A DNA stretch of 21,590 nucleotides, from the NCBI GenBank assembly GCA_030692905.1, contig JAUYBT010000018.1, positions 1-21,590 on the forward strand, in the 5' to 3' direction. Within the stretch, counting starts at the first letter, position 1. Every line of letters begins with the position of its first letter. The notes under the pieces were generated by a model. That model was not told where the DNA came from. It saw nothing but the letters and a program-made list of their open reading frames with translations, and did no database searches. The translations under genes and the position numbers were made by a program. This stretch comes from Bacteroidales bacterium. GTDB lineage: Bacteria; Bacteroidota; Bacteroidia; Bacteroidales; VadinHA17. Shown one piece after another: positions 1-7,514 of the stretch.

Positions 1-153
1 CTTCACAACCGCTTCAGAAATAGATACATGTGCAAATATGTATGGAAACCGGGAAAATTCAATTCATTAGCTTGTACCGGTTGCGGCAGATGTATTGAAG
101 CCTGTATCGGGAAAATCAATAAAAACGAAATATTCATGGAACTCGCCAAATAG
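1..153 (+). CDS. Fe-S electron-transfer subunit, HydB/AsrA-like (C-terminal fragment)
   Basis: Frame 1 is open from the left edge to a TAG at 151-153, giving the last 50 residues of a protein that starts outside the window. The fragment has the ferredoxin motif CTGCGRCIEAC (four Cys, CxxCxxCxxxC spacing, with Ile where Pro usually follows the last Cys). It is preceded by an Arg/Lys-rich stretch (HNRFRNRYMCKY) that resembles the end of the beta subunits of sulfhydrogenase (HydB) and anaerobic sulfite reductase (AsrA). Those subunits pass electrons between a flavoprotein partner and a hydrogenase or reductase. The next gene encodes exactly that kind of flavoprotein and starts 6 nt downstream, which supports the assignment. 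With only the tail visible, a more general 4Fe-4S dicluster protein cannot be excluded. Confidence 0.62.
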   Translation, partial: LHNRFRNRYMCKYVWKPGKFNSLACTGCGRCIEACIGKINKNEIFMELAK

Positions 154-159
154 CCGGTA

Positions 160-984
160 ATGCTGAATGACAAGAACATATATAAACCTATCAGGGCTAA
201 ACTGACAGATGTTATTGATGAATCACAATTGATCAAAACATTTGTTCTGGTACCTGAAGATAAGTTCTCGTTTAAAACAGGTCAGTTTATCGAATTATCT
301 GTTGATGGAATCGGTGAAGCTCCGTTTACACCTTCTTCTTCACCTCTTGTAACAGAAAAGATTGAAGTAACAGTTATGAAAACAGGGTATGTAACAGAAT
401 ACATGCATATGCTGAAACCGGGAATTTATATGGGAATAAGAGGGCCATACGGGAGAGGTTACCCTATTGAAAAGTTTCTTGGCAGAGAAGTACTTATCCT
501 GGGTGGTGGCTGCGGCCTTGCTCCTATCAGGTCATTGCTATATGCCCTCGAGGGTATAAAAGACAAGCTGGTAAAGGTTATCCTTTGCTATGGATCTAAA
601 ACTCCTGCCGATTGCATCTACAAACCACTTTTTGACCGGTTAAACAGCACTGAAAAGTTTGAAGCTTACCGCACCGTAGATAAAGCAGATGAAAACTGGA
701 ATGGTTCCGTGGGAGTTGCAACCACACTTCTGAATAAAATTAAAATTAACATAGAGAATTCAGTTGCTGTAGTATGTGGTCCCCCGATCATGATGAAATT
801 CGGAACTATCAGGCTCCTTGAGTTAGGATATAAAGACGATCAGATTTACCTGTCGATGGAAAAAAACATGTCGTGCGGTTTAGGTAAATGCGGACATTGT
901 ATGATGGGAGAATTTTTTGTTTGCAAGGATGGACCTGTATTCACTTATGCTGAATTGAAAAATACTCCCGATATATGGAAATAG
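160..984 (+). CDS. FAD/NAD(P)-binding oxidoreductase with [2Fe-2S] cluster, HydG/AsrB/PyrK-like
   Basis: The 274-residue protein belongs to the ferredoxin-NADP+ reductase superfamily, in the branch of sulfhydrogenase gamma subunit, AsrB and PyrK. The flavin-binding barrel covers about residues 8-105 (GEAPFTPSSSP near 52-62). The Rossmann NAD(P) domain follows, with GGGCGLAPIRSL at 115-126 and CGPPIMM at 206-212. A C-terminal [2Fe-2S] site is formed by C239, C244, C247 and C255. In the family such subunits move electrons between NAD(P)H and an Fe-S partner. Here the partner would be the HydB-like protein just upstream, and through it the hydrogenase or ferredoxin; that link is inferred. The ATG at 160 gives a normal length and has no clear Shine-Dalgarno sequence. 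The gene is in the same frame as the upstream gene, separated by a TAG and two codons. It ends with TAG, which shows TAG is an ordinary stop here. Confidence 0.85.
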   Translation: MLNDKNIYKPIRAKLTDVIDESQLIKTFVLVPEDKFSFKTGQFIELSVDGIGEAPFTPSSSPLVTEKIEVTVMKTGYVTEYMHMLKPGIYMGIRGPYGRGYPIEKFLGREVLILGGGCGLAPIRSLLYALEGIKDKLVKVILCYGSKTPADCIYKPLFDRLNSTEKFEAYRTVDKADENWNGSVGVATTLLNKIKINIENSVAVVCGPPIMMKFGTIRLLELGYKDDQIYLSMEKNMSCGLGKCGHCMMGEFFVCKDGPVFTYAELKNTPDIWK

Positions 985-1028
985 GAATATATAATACAGA
1001 TTTTTAAAAACTTATTAAAAGACAGATA

Positions 1029-1484
1029 ATGAAACCAATATTAAATGAGTTGAGGAAAATCAGGTTTTTTGATGATTACCATGAGAAACAGTTGGAAACA
1101 ATTGCCGGGATGAGCACAATAAAAGAATTCAAGGTGAAAGAGATTCTGTTTGAACAGTATGATGAGCTTTCCGATGTTTACATATTACTTGTAGGATGCT
1201 TATCCTTAGGAATAAGTCTGGCAAAGGAAAAGAGAATCCGTCTTGGCACATTAGAGGAAGGGCAGCTCTTTTCATGGTCTGCAGTTTTTAGTCCACATAT
1301 CTCTACAGCATGGGTAATGGCCACGTGCCCTACAAAAGTACTGGCTATTGATGCCAAAAAACTCAATCTTGAGTTTGAAAAAGATTGTGAGTTTGGATTT
1401 AAAACAATGTCAAAAATTGCCCAGACAATTTCACACCGGTTGAGTGACACAAGGTTCCAGTTAATGAACCAGCTAACTTTATGA
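1029..1484 (+). CDS. Cyclic-nucleotide-binding (Crp/Fnr effector) domain protein without DNA-binding domain
   Basis: The 151-residue protein is a stand-alone cNMP-binding beta-barrel. The family pattern is visible from about residue 13 (FFDDYHEKQLETIA) through FKVKEILFEQYDELSDVYILLVG, and on to GTLEEGQLFSWSAVF and the C-terminal dimer helix. The protein ends about where a Crp/Fnr regulator would begin its helix-turn-helix, and no HTH is present, so it is unlikely to bind DNA itself. It sits 44 bp after the flavoprotein gene and 54 bp before the ferredoxin gene, inside the hydrogenase operon. A sensory or allosteric role for the electron-input proteins is possible but inferred. The phosphate-binding cassette is not canonical (no RxS/T arginine is obvious), so the ligand may not be cAMP. 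Confidence 0.78.
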   Translation: MKPILNELRKIRFFDDYHEKQLETIAGMSTIKEFKVKEILFEQYDELSDVYILLVGCLSLGISLAKEKRIRLGTLEEGQLFSWSAVFSPHISTAWVMATCPTKVLAIDAKKLNLEFEKDCEFGFKTMSKIAQTISHRLSDTRFQLMNQLTL

Positions 1485-1538
1485 TAATATAATTAACTTA
1501 AAAAGAAGTGATTACAGTTCTTCTTAACAATATTTAAA

Positions 1539-2036
1539 ATGGCCCGGAAGATCCTGATAGATATGATAAAGATCCGTTCTGCCATGGTTGAGAACTCAGC
1601 CCTGACTTTACCTGAGGCCTATTTCTATCCCTCCCTCAATGTAAACGGGTTAAAGACTATCCGCGAGCTTGCGACATTCAGGTTCACTTGCAGAAAATGT
1701 GAAGATGCCCCGTGCATCAGAGTTTGTCCGGCTGATGCACTCGAAAAAGATAAAGATGGTGTGATAGCACGGCATACCAATCTTTGTATATCATGCAAAT
1801 CATGTGTTACGATATGTCCTTTTGGAACAATGATGACCGATTTCTTTAAGCACTACAGGAACAGAGACCTTTTTTATGATCTGAAAGATGAAAAAGAGGT
1901 GGAAAAATTCATTAAGGCCTGTCCGGCAGGAACAGTAACGCTTACTGATGATGATGAGTCTCCGGAGGGGAATATTTTCAGGCTTAATGAAAAAGTGCTT
2001 ATAAAAGATTATTTGTATATCACTGAAAAACAGTAA
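1539..2036 (+). CDS. 4Fe-4S ferredoxin-type electron-transfer protein, CooF/HycB-like
   Basis: The 165-residue cytoplasmic protein resembles the electron-transfer subunits CooF and HycB that feed group 4 hydrogenases. Two cysteine motifs are intact: C51xxC54xxxxC59xxxC63 and C83xxC86xxC89xxxC93, which should bind two [4Fe-4S] clusters. Relatives usually carry a third set (CDLC ... CxxxCP). Here the CDLC position reads RDLFYDL around 109-115, and only C128 (ACPAG) remains, so the third cluster is probably lost. The gene follows the cNMP-domain gene by 54 bp and precedes the NuoH-like subunit by 11 bp. It likely delivers electrons from the flavoprotein or free ferredoxin to the small subunit. 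Confidence 0.82.
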   Translation: MARKILIDMIKIRSAMVENSALTLPEAYFYPSLNVNGLKTIRELATFRFTCRKCEDAPCIRVCPADALEKDKDGVIARHTNLCISCKSCVTICPFGTMMTDFFKHYRNRDLFYDLKDEKEVEKFIKACPAGTVTLTDDDESPEGNIFRLNEKVLIKDYLYITEKQ

Positions 2037-2047
2037 ATAACAACATT

Positions 2048-2980
2048 ATGGCAGTTAACCTGTTTTATTTTCTTGTCTTCCCCGGCCTGCTGTTTGCAGC
2101 AGTCGTCGGAGCATTCCTTTCGTGGTTCGACAGGAAAATTACTGCCAGGGTACAGTTTCGCAAGGGACCTCCCCTATTACAGCCATTCTACGATTTCTTC
2201 AAATTATTATTGGTCAAGGAAACAATACTGCCTAAGCACGGATCACCATTAATATTTCTCCTTGCACCTGTTTTTGCGGTTTTTGGTGCAACCATGGCAG
2301 GGGTTTTCATTCTCCTACCCTTATTGAATATCACAACCGGTTTCAGGGGAGATCTGCTGGTTATCTTTTATCTGCTGACAATCCCGTCATTTTCATATAT
2401 TATTGGTGCTCTTGCTTCAGGTAATCCTCTTGCTGCAGTCGGTGGGTCAAGAGAGATGAAACTTATCTTCAGCTATGAGCTGACCTTTCTCCTATTAATT
2501 GCCGGCATTATTATGAAATGCGGACAACAATTTGATCTGTATACAATTATAAAGGCTCAGCAGGAAGGATCTCCATTTATCGGAAGCATTTCAGGTGTGC
2601 TTTTATTCATTGTCGGTATTTTTTGTATCCAGGCAAAACTGGCGCTTGTCCCCTTTGACATGCCTGAAGCAGAAGCAGAAATAACTGAAGGAATCTTTAT
2701 TGAATATTCCGGTGCAGCTTATGCAATGATAAAGCTTACAAAATATATCATGTTTTTTATACTTCCCGCTTTTCTGATTGCGCTGTTAATGAACGGTTTC
2801 AGACTTGACGGGATTCATATTTTGTGGGCAGTATTAAAGGTTCTGGCAGTTGTACTTGTCATTACTCTGATAAGGAACACTAATCCCAGGGTAAAGATCA
2901 AACAGGCTATCAAATTCTTTGTATTATGGATGAACCTGCTTGCTGTTATTGCACTGGTATTGATTGAATTTGGGTACTAA
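2048..2980 (+). CDS. mbhM: Membrane-anchor subunit of group 4 [NiFe] hydrogenase, NuoH/MbhM-like
   Basis: The 310-residue integral membrane protein has about eight hydrophobic segments and belongs to the complex I subunit 1 family (NuoH, HycD/HyfC, EchB, MbhM). The hallmark acidic loop is clear: PFDMPEAEAEITEGIFIEYSG at about 199-219. It packs against the peripheral hydrogenase arm and takes part in coupling electron transfer to ion movement. An N-terminal loop (DRKITARVQFRKGPP, residues 28-42) also matches the family. The gene lies 11 bp after the ferredoxin and 11 bp before the small-subunit gene. NuoH of complex I is possible on sequence alone, but the neighbouring large subunit carries Ni ligands. 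Confidence 0.92.
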   Translation: MAVNLFYFLVFPGLLFAAVVGAFLSWFDRKITARVQFRKGPPLLQPFYDFFKLLLVKETILPKHGSPLIFLLAPVFAVFGATMAGVFILLPLLNITTGFRGDLLVIFYLLTIPSFSYIIGALASGNPLAAVGGSREMKLIFSYELTFLLLIAGIIMKCGQQFDLYTIIKAQQEGSPFIGSISGVLLFIVGIFCIQAKLALVPFDMPEAEAEITEGIFIEYSGAAYAMIKLTKYIMFFILPAFLIALLMNGFRLDGIHILWAVLKVLAVVLVITLIRNTNPRVKIKQAIKFFVLWMNLLAVIALVLIEFGY

Positions 2981-2991
2981 ATTTTCATATC

Positions 2992-3405
2992 GTGGGTTTT
3001 AAAAATTATTGCTTCAAAAAATCGCTTTGGGTCTTCCATTTTGGAGGAGCCTCCTGCAATAATTGTGATATTGAGATCCTTGATTGTCTTACACCAAGGC
3101 ATGATCTGGAGCGTTTTGGCATTCTGCTGGTAGGAAGTATCAGGCATGCTGATGTGCTGCTGGTGAACGGTTCAATAAACATCCGCGATAAGGAGAGATT
3201 GATTGAGGTTTATAACCAGGCTCCAAAACCAATACTGGTTGTTGCAATTGGTGCATGCGGTTGCACGGGAGGATTATTTACCGACAGCTATACATTTGCA
3301 GGTCCTGTTGATAAAATAATTCCTGTTAATGCTTATGTCCCGGGATGTCCGCCGAAACCGGAAGCCATTATTGCCGGCATAATTAAATTGGTTCTAAACG
3401 CATAA
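2992..3405 (+). CDS. mbhJ: [NiFe] hydrogenase small subunit, NuoB/MbhJ-like
   Basis: The 137-residue subunit carries the proximal [4Fe-4S] cluster that exchanges electrons with the Ni-Fe site. All four ligands are visible: C22 and C25 in GASCNNCDIEIL, C89 in IGACGCTGG and C119 in VPGCPPKPE. Its short length and lack of a signal peptide fit group 4 (Ech/Mbh/Hyc) small subunits rather than uptake hydrogenases. The start is taken as GTG at 2992. Family members begin a few residues before the conserved KSLWVFH, and no ATG is available in frame between the preceding stop and that motif. The gene is followed 7 bp later by the NuoC-like gene. Confidence 0.93.
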   Translation: MGFKNYCFKKSLWVFHFGGASCNNCDIEILDCLTPRHDLERFGILLVGSIRHADVLLVNGSINIRDKERLIEVYNQAPKPILVVAIGACGCTGGLFTDSYTFAGPVDKIIPVNAYVPGCPPKPEAIIAGIIKLVLNA

Positions 3406-3412
3406 CAGAGAA

Positions 3413-3850
3413 ATGGATACAGAATCAATCATAGAGAAATTCAAAGAAGAATTCAATTCTGATATTCTTGAGATCGTAACAAAGAATCAGAAGCGCGTGA
3501 TTATTACGATAATGCCGGATTCAATTATTAATGTTGCCGGTTATTTATACAAGACAGCAGGGTTCAGGTTTATTATTGCTTCTGCATTACATACCAAAAG
3601 AGGATTTGAAATACATTACCATTTTAGCAAAGATGCTGTCGGACTTATACTTAACATACATGTAATATTGGATAAGAACAATCCGCAAATTGAATCTCTT
3701 TCGAACATGTTTAATGCTTCGAACTGGATAGAAAGGGAGATGCACGAACTGTTTGGTATTAACTTCCTGAATCATCCAAACCAGGAGAAACTGATATCGG
3801 AAGGTAACTGGGCTGAAGGTGTTTATCCATTGAGAAAAGAGTTTAAGTAA
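3413..3850 (+). CDS. mbhK: Hydrogenase NuoC (30 kDa)-like subunit, MbhK-like
   Basis: The 145-residue soluble subunit matches the NuoC/EchD/MbhK family. Its signature is near the C-terminus: WIEREMHELFGINFLNHP at about 104-121, followed by a short tail ending YPLRKEF. It has no cofactor and helps assemble the large and small subunits onto the membrane arm. As usual in group 4 hydrogenases it is a separate gene, not fused to the large subunit as in HycE. It lies between the small- and large-subunit genes with 7 and 19 bp gaps. Confidence 0.88.
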   Translation: MDTESIIEKFKEEFNSDILEIVTKNQKRVIITIMPDSIINVAGYLYKTAGFRFIIASALHTKRGFEIHYHFSKDAVGLILNIHVILDKNNPQIESLSNMFNASNWIEREMHELFGINFLNHPNQEKLISEGNWAEGVYPLRKEFK

Positions 3851-3869
3851 TAACCGGAGATTATTTATA

Positions 3870-5075
3870 ATGAGCAAAAAAACACTCATACCGATCGGAC
3901 CCTATCATCCACTTCAGGAAGAACCTGAATTATTCAAGCTTTATTGCGACGGAGAGATTGTAAAAGATATTAAATGGGAGACAGGATATAATCACCGGGG
4001 TATTGAAAAACTAAGTGAATCAAAGACTTACGAACAGATATTTTTTCTTGTTGAACGTATTTGCGGAATCTGTTCAAGTTCACATCCGTTTGCCTTTGCC
4101 AATGCTGTTGAAGAAATTGCAGATATCGAGCTTACAAACAGGGCAAAATATATAAGATCAATAATCGGTGAGCTCGAGCGGATACACAGCCATTTGCTAT
4201 GGGTAGGACTTGCAGGACATTTCCTGGGTTATAATACTGTTTTCATGTGGGCATGGAAATACCGTGAACCTGTGCTTGACCTTTTTGAGATGATATCCGG
4301 AAACAGGAACAGTTATGCTATGTTCAAAGTCGGTGGTGTCCGCAGAGATATTGAAAACAGCAAGATCTCTGTTATCCGGCAAGTGCTTGGTGATGTAAAG
4401 AGAAAAACAGACTTGCTTACAGGAGCAGTGATGGATGATCCGGTAATTCACGCAAGGACCAAGGGAGTCGGTATTCTGACCAGACAGGATATTATTGATT
4501 ATGCAGCAGTAGGACCGACTGCAAGAGCTTCAGGTTTAGCGATCGATGTTCGAAAAGATGATCCTTATGCGGCTTATCCCCTTGTTAACTGGAAAGTGAT
4601 CACAGCTCAAGCCGGTGATGTTTTTGCCAAAGCAGAGGTCAGATTACTCGAGATGTACGAATCGATTTCAATCATTGAACAATGTCTGGAGGGTCTCAAA
4701 AAGGAAAAAGAAGGAGATATTGCGGTAAAAATTAAAGAGATACCTGAAGGAATAGGAAATGGCCGGGCTGAAGCTCCGCGGGGTGAAGTATTCCATTTTG
4801 TGCAATCAGATGGATCGAACTCTCCTGTCAGACATAAAATAAGGGCTCCTAGCTATGTCAACATTGCAACATTTAAAAAATCCTGTATCGGTCAGACTAT
4901 CGCTGATGCTACAATTTCACTGGCAGCAGTTGACCCATGCTATTGCTGCACCGAACGGATGGCAGCTGCTTATGATTCAAACTCAGGCGATAAAATAATG
5001 AATGCCAATGAACTGATTAATGCATCAGTAAAGAGGACGAATGAAATAAAGAAAACGATTAACAGTCAGCTATGA
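3870..5075 (+). CDS. mbhL: [NiFe] hydrogenase large (catalytic) subunit, group 4, MbhL-like
   Basis: The 401-residue protein is the catalytic subunit that interconverts H2 with protons and electrons. Both metal-binding motifs are complete: RICGICSSSH (C65, C68) and DPCYCCTER (C357, C360). This separates it from complex I NuoD and from the Mbs/Mbx sulfur-reducing relatives, which lack an intact Ni site. After R363 there is a 38-residue tail starting MAAAYDS. Large subunits of several hydrogenases are cleaved just after this motif, and a maturation protease gene is in the same operon, so the tail is probably removed. The stop overlaps the start of the next gene (ATGA at 5072), suggesting translational coupling. 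The family supports H2 evolution from reduced ferredoxin, but direction cannot be read from sequence. Confidence 0.95.
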   Translation: MSKKTLIPIGPYHPLQEEPELFKLYCDGEIVKDIKWETGYNHRGIEKLSESKTYEQIFFLVERICGICSSSHPFAFANAVEEIADIELTNRAKYIRSIIGELERIHSHLLWVGLAGHFLGYNTVFMWAWKYREPVLDLFEMISGNRNSYAMFKVGGVRRDIENSKISVIRQVLGDVKRKTDLLTGAVMDDPVIHARTKGVGILTRQDIIDYAAVGPTARASGLAIDVRKDDPYAAYPLVNWKVITAQAGDVFAKAEVRLLEMYESISIIEQCLEGLKKEKEGDIAVKIKEIPEGIGNGRAEAPRGEVFHFVQSDGSNSPVRHKIRAPSYVNIATFKKSCIGQTIADATISLAAVDPCYCCTERMAAAYDSNSGDKIMNANELINASVKRTNEIKKTINSQL

Positions 5076-6931
5076 AAGAAATTATCAGCATAATAACTCT
5101 GCCTGTTCTGGCCGGTCTGCTGCTTTTCTTCGTACCGGAGAAGTTCAGAACCTTTAAGGGTTTAATTGCTCTGTTGGTAAGTATCATTACTGGTTATCTG
5201 ACAATTGTGATATACAGTTCCGATAATCAGATGCTGCGTCTGGATCAATTATCTGCCGGTTCAGGCTTATCTGTTTTTGGTTTTGATCTTTTCCGGGACG
5301 CTGAAAGATATCTGGCATTCAACAGTGATAGTCTGAGCAAGCTTATTGTTTTATTTGTCAGCCTTTTCACCTTTTTAATTCTATTGTATTCACTTGTTTA
5401 CATTAAAGCCGGAAGAGTCAAAAACTATTATCCGTATTTTCTCATTACCCTTGGTTGTGCATATGGAGCTGTATTATCAGATAACCTTCTTCTTTTCCTG
5501 ACATTCTGGGGGTTCCTTGGAATAACATTATATAAGCTGATACATGGTTATGATGAAGAAAGCTCGGCAACCGCTAAGAAGACACTTATTCTTATCGGTG
5601 CATCAGATAGTATAATGATTATCGGAATCGCTATCATATGGAAGATTACCGGTTCGCTAAGTATGGGAGGCATATCGGTCCCTACGACAAATGCTTTATC
5701 CGTTGTTGCTTTCCTGGCTTTACTCACAGGCAGTTTCACAAAGGCAGGCGCTTTCCCGTTTCATACCTGGGTTCCCGATTATGCAAAGAGTGCTCCGGCC
5801 TCTTCATCCGCTTACCTTCCTGCATCCCTGGATAAGCTTCTTGGTATTTATTTTCTTGCCAGAATTACAACCGGTATGTTCATCCTGGATCATTGGATGA
5901 CACTGCTCCTCCTGACAATAGGAGTCACCACAATAATAATTGCTGTTATGATGGCTCTTGTCCAGCATAATTACAAACGATTGCTGGGCTTTCATGCTGT
6001 TTCGCAGGTGGGTTATATGATACTTGGATTTGGGCTGGGCTCAGTGATTGGTGTTGCTGCCGGTCTTTTCCATATGATTAACCATGCTCTTTACAAGAGT
6101 GGTCTGTTTCTTTGTGCAGGAAGTATTGAATACCGTACCGGCAAAGAGAATATTGATGACCTTGGAGGTCTTTCCAAAGCAATGCCTGTTACATTCTTTG
6201 CATCTCTGATTTTTGCCATGTCTATTTCAGGAGTACCTCCTTTAAACGGTTTTGCCTCAAAATGGATGATATACCAGGGAATAATTGATTTTGGCAACGG
6301 ATCAGGTGTGGCTAATAAACTATGGGTAGTATGGTTGGGATTAGCAGTACTGGGATCGGCACTTACTCTTGCAAGCTTTATCAAGCTAATAGGCGGAATT
6401 TTCCTGAGCCGCCGGAAGCCAGAGTTTGAAAGGGTCAGGGAAGTACCCGTTATGATGTGGATACCCCTGGTTATTCTTTCGATATTCTGCATCTTTTTTG
6501 GCGTGTTTGCTACAAATTTTGTAGTGCCAAAACTTTTCATGCCGGTTTCAGGTGCATTTCAGTTCACGGGTTTCTGGAATTCATCATTTGTGTCATTGCT
6601 TGTTTTAATCTCAGTAATTCTTGGAATAATTCTTTACCTGGCTTTCAATCTTAAGAAATTCCGAACTGAAGATAGTTTTATCGGTGGAGAAAAAATTCAG
6701 GATCAGACAAGTTATTCTACACCGGAATTCTATAAGACTATCAGTGAATTCCGGTTTTTCTCATGGATCTACAGGAAAGCAGAAGAGCGATGGTTTGATA
6801 TTTATGATCTGTCAAAACAGTTTGTTCTCTGGCTGAGTCACCAGTTGAGTGAAGCTCATACCGGTGTATTGCCGGGCTATGTTATCTGGGTTTTTGCCGG
6901 ATTAATAGTTATGCTACTCATTATGATATAA
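5072..6931 (+). CDS. NuoL/HyfB/MrpA-like antiporter subunit (first antiporter-like subunit)
   Basis: The 619-residue polytopic membrane protein of the proton-conducting transporter family has about 14 core helices plus a C-terminal extension. Expected channel residues are K224 (TGSFTKAGAFPFHTW), H336 and K342 (HMINHALYKSGLF) and K397 (NGFASKWMIY). The glutamate normally in TM5 is absent: the equivalent segment reads FWGFLGITLY with G147. The C-terminal part (about 535-619, with FDIYDL and HTGVLPGYVIWV) resembles the extension of HyfB/HycC-type subunits. Together with the next gene (175 aa) it adds up to the size and domain content of MrpA. It overlaps the large-subunit gene by 4 nt and is followed 15 bp later by the MbhD/E-like gene. 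It probably moves H+ or Na+. Confidence 0.9.
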   Translation: MKEIISIITLPVLAGLLLFFVPEKFRTFKGLIALLVSIITGYLTIVIYSSDNQMLRLDQLSAGSGLSVFGFDLFRDAERYLAFNSDSLSKLIVLFVSLFTFLILLYSLVYIKAGRVKNYYPYFLITLGCAYGAVLSDNLLLFLTFWGFLGITLYKLIHGYDEESSATAKKTLILIGASDSIMIIGIAIIWKITGSLSMGGISVPTTNALSVVAFLALLTGSFTKAGAFPFHTWVPDYAKSAPASSSAYLPASLDKLLGIYFLARITTGMFILDHWMTLLLLTIGVTTIIIAVMMALVQHNYKRLLGFHAVSQVGYMILGFGLGSVIGVAAGLFHMINHALYKSGLFLCAGSIEYRTGKENIDDLGGLSKAMPVTFFASLIFAMSISGVPPLNGFASKWMIYQGIIDFGNGSGVANKLWVVWLGLAVLGSALTLASFIKLIGGIFLSRRKPEFERVREVPVMMWIPLVILSIFCIFFGVFATNFVVPKLFMPVSGAFQFTGFWNSSFVSLLVLISVILGIILYLAFNLKKFRTEDSFIGGEKIQDQTSYSTPEFYKTISEFRFFSWIYRKAEERWFDIYDLSKQFVLWLSHQLSEAHTGVLPGYVIWVFAGLIVMLLIMI

Positions 6932-6946
6932 TTAACAGATATTGAA

Positions 6947-7474
6947 ATGGAACTGGCCATATCAGTCATAGTTGGATTAATGATATTAGGGGCATTGTAT
7001 GCTATCCATGCAAAAGACCTGCTTTCAGCAGTGATTGCCAGTGGTATCGTTGGCTATGGTCTGGTGATCTGCTTCCTTCTCCTGAAGGCTCCTGACCTGG
7101 CAATTGTTCAGATTGTGGTGGAGACAATTACTCTCATTATAATGGTTGCAGTTGTTTTTGACAGCTCCCGGGAAGAATCATTCTCAAAGCCTGACACTCA
7201 GGGGTATGTTTCAGCAATTACAGCAGTTTTCTTAATTATAGTTCTGTTTTACTTTTTCAAAATATCAGTCAGCGCACTTGATGTTTTTGGTGAAAGTACA
7301 CTGCGTATGGCTGGTCCCTATATTGAAGGAGCAACTGAAAAGACCGGCAGTGCTAATCTTGTCACGGGTGTTGTTTTTGATTTCAGGGGTTATGATACAC
7401 TTGGTGAGGCAACTGTTCTGGTAACTGCTGTATTGGGTGTGTTGACAATTTTAAGATTAAAAGGGAAGAAATGA
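6947..7474 (+). CDS. MbhD+MbhE-like fusion (equivalent to the C-terminal part of MrpA)
   Basis: The 175-residue membrane protein has about five helices. Residues 1-85 resemble the DUF4040/MbhD segment (LKAPDLAIVQIVVETITLIIM). The end resembles MbhE and the MrpA C-terminus (DFRGYDTLGEATVLVTAVLG). In P. furiosus these are two genes, and in Mrp antiporters they are the tail of MrpA. Here they form one separate gene directly after the NuoL-like subunit, so MrpA is split once. In the known Mbh structure this region contributes to the Na+ path. No Shine-Dalgarno sequence is seen at the ATG. The gap to the next gene is 40 bp of A/T-rich near-repeats. Confidence 0.88.
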   Translation: MELAISVIVGLMILGALYAIHAKDLLSAVIASGIVGYGLVICFLLLKAPDLAIVQIVVETITLIIMVAVVFDSSREESFSKPDTQGYVSAITAVFLIIVLFYFFKISVSALDVFGESTLRMAGPYIEGATEKTGSANLVTGVVFDFRGYDTLGEATVLVTAVLGVLTILRLKGKK

Positions 7475-7514
7475 GAATTAGAAATTAAAAATTACGAAAT
7501 AGAATGGTTAGGAA

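Noticed and set aside
1485..1538. Promoter or terminator between the cNMP-domain gene and the ferredoxin gene
   Set aside because: Only a weak AAGAA/TTCTT pairing is present and no TAnnTTTG box; a break in the operon cannot be supported.
3870..5075. Complex I NuoD or Mbs/Mbx sulfur-reducing subunit instead of a hydrogenase
   Set aside because: Both CxxC pairs of the Ni-Fe site (C65/C68 and C357/C360) are intact and a maturation protease is in the operon.
6091..6540. Long antisense frames inside membrane-subunit and transketolase genes (for example 6091-6540, 9229-9540, 13836-14084)
   Set aside because: They are shadows of strongly supported genes, with no motif of their own.
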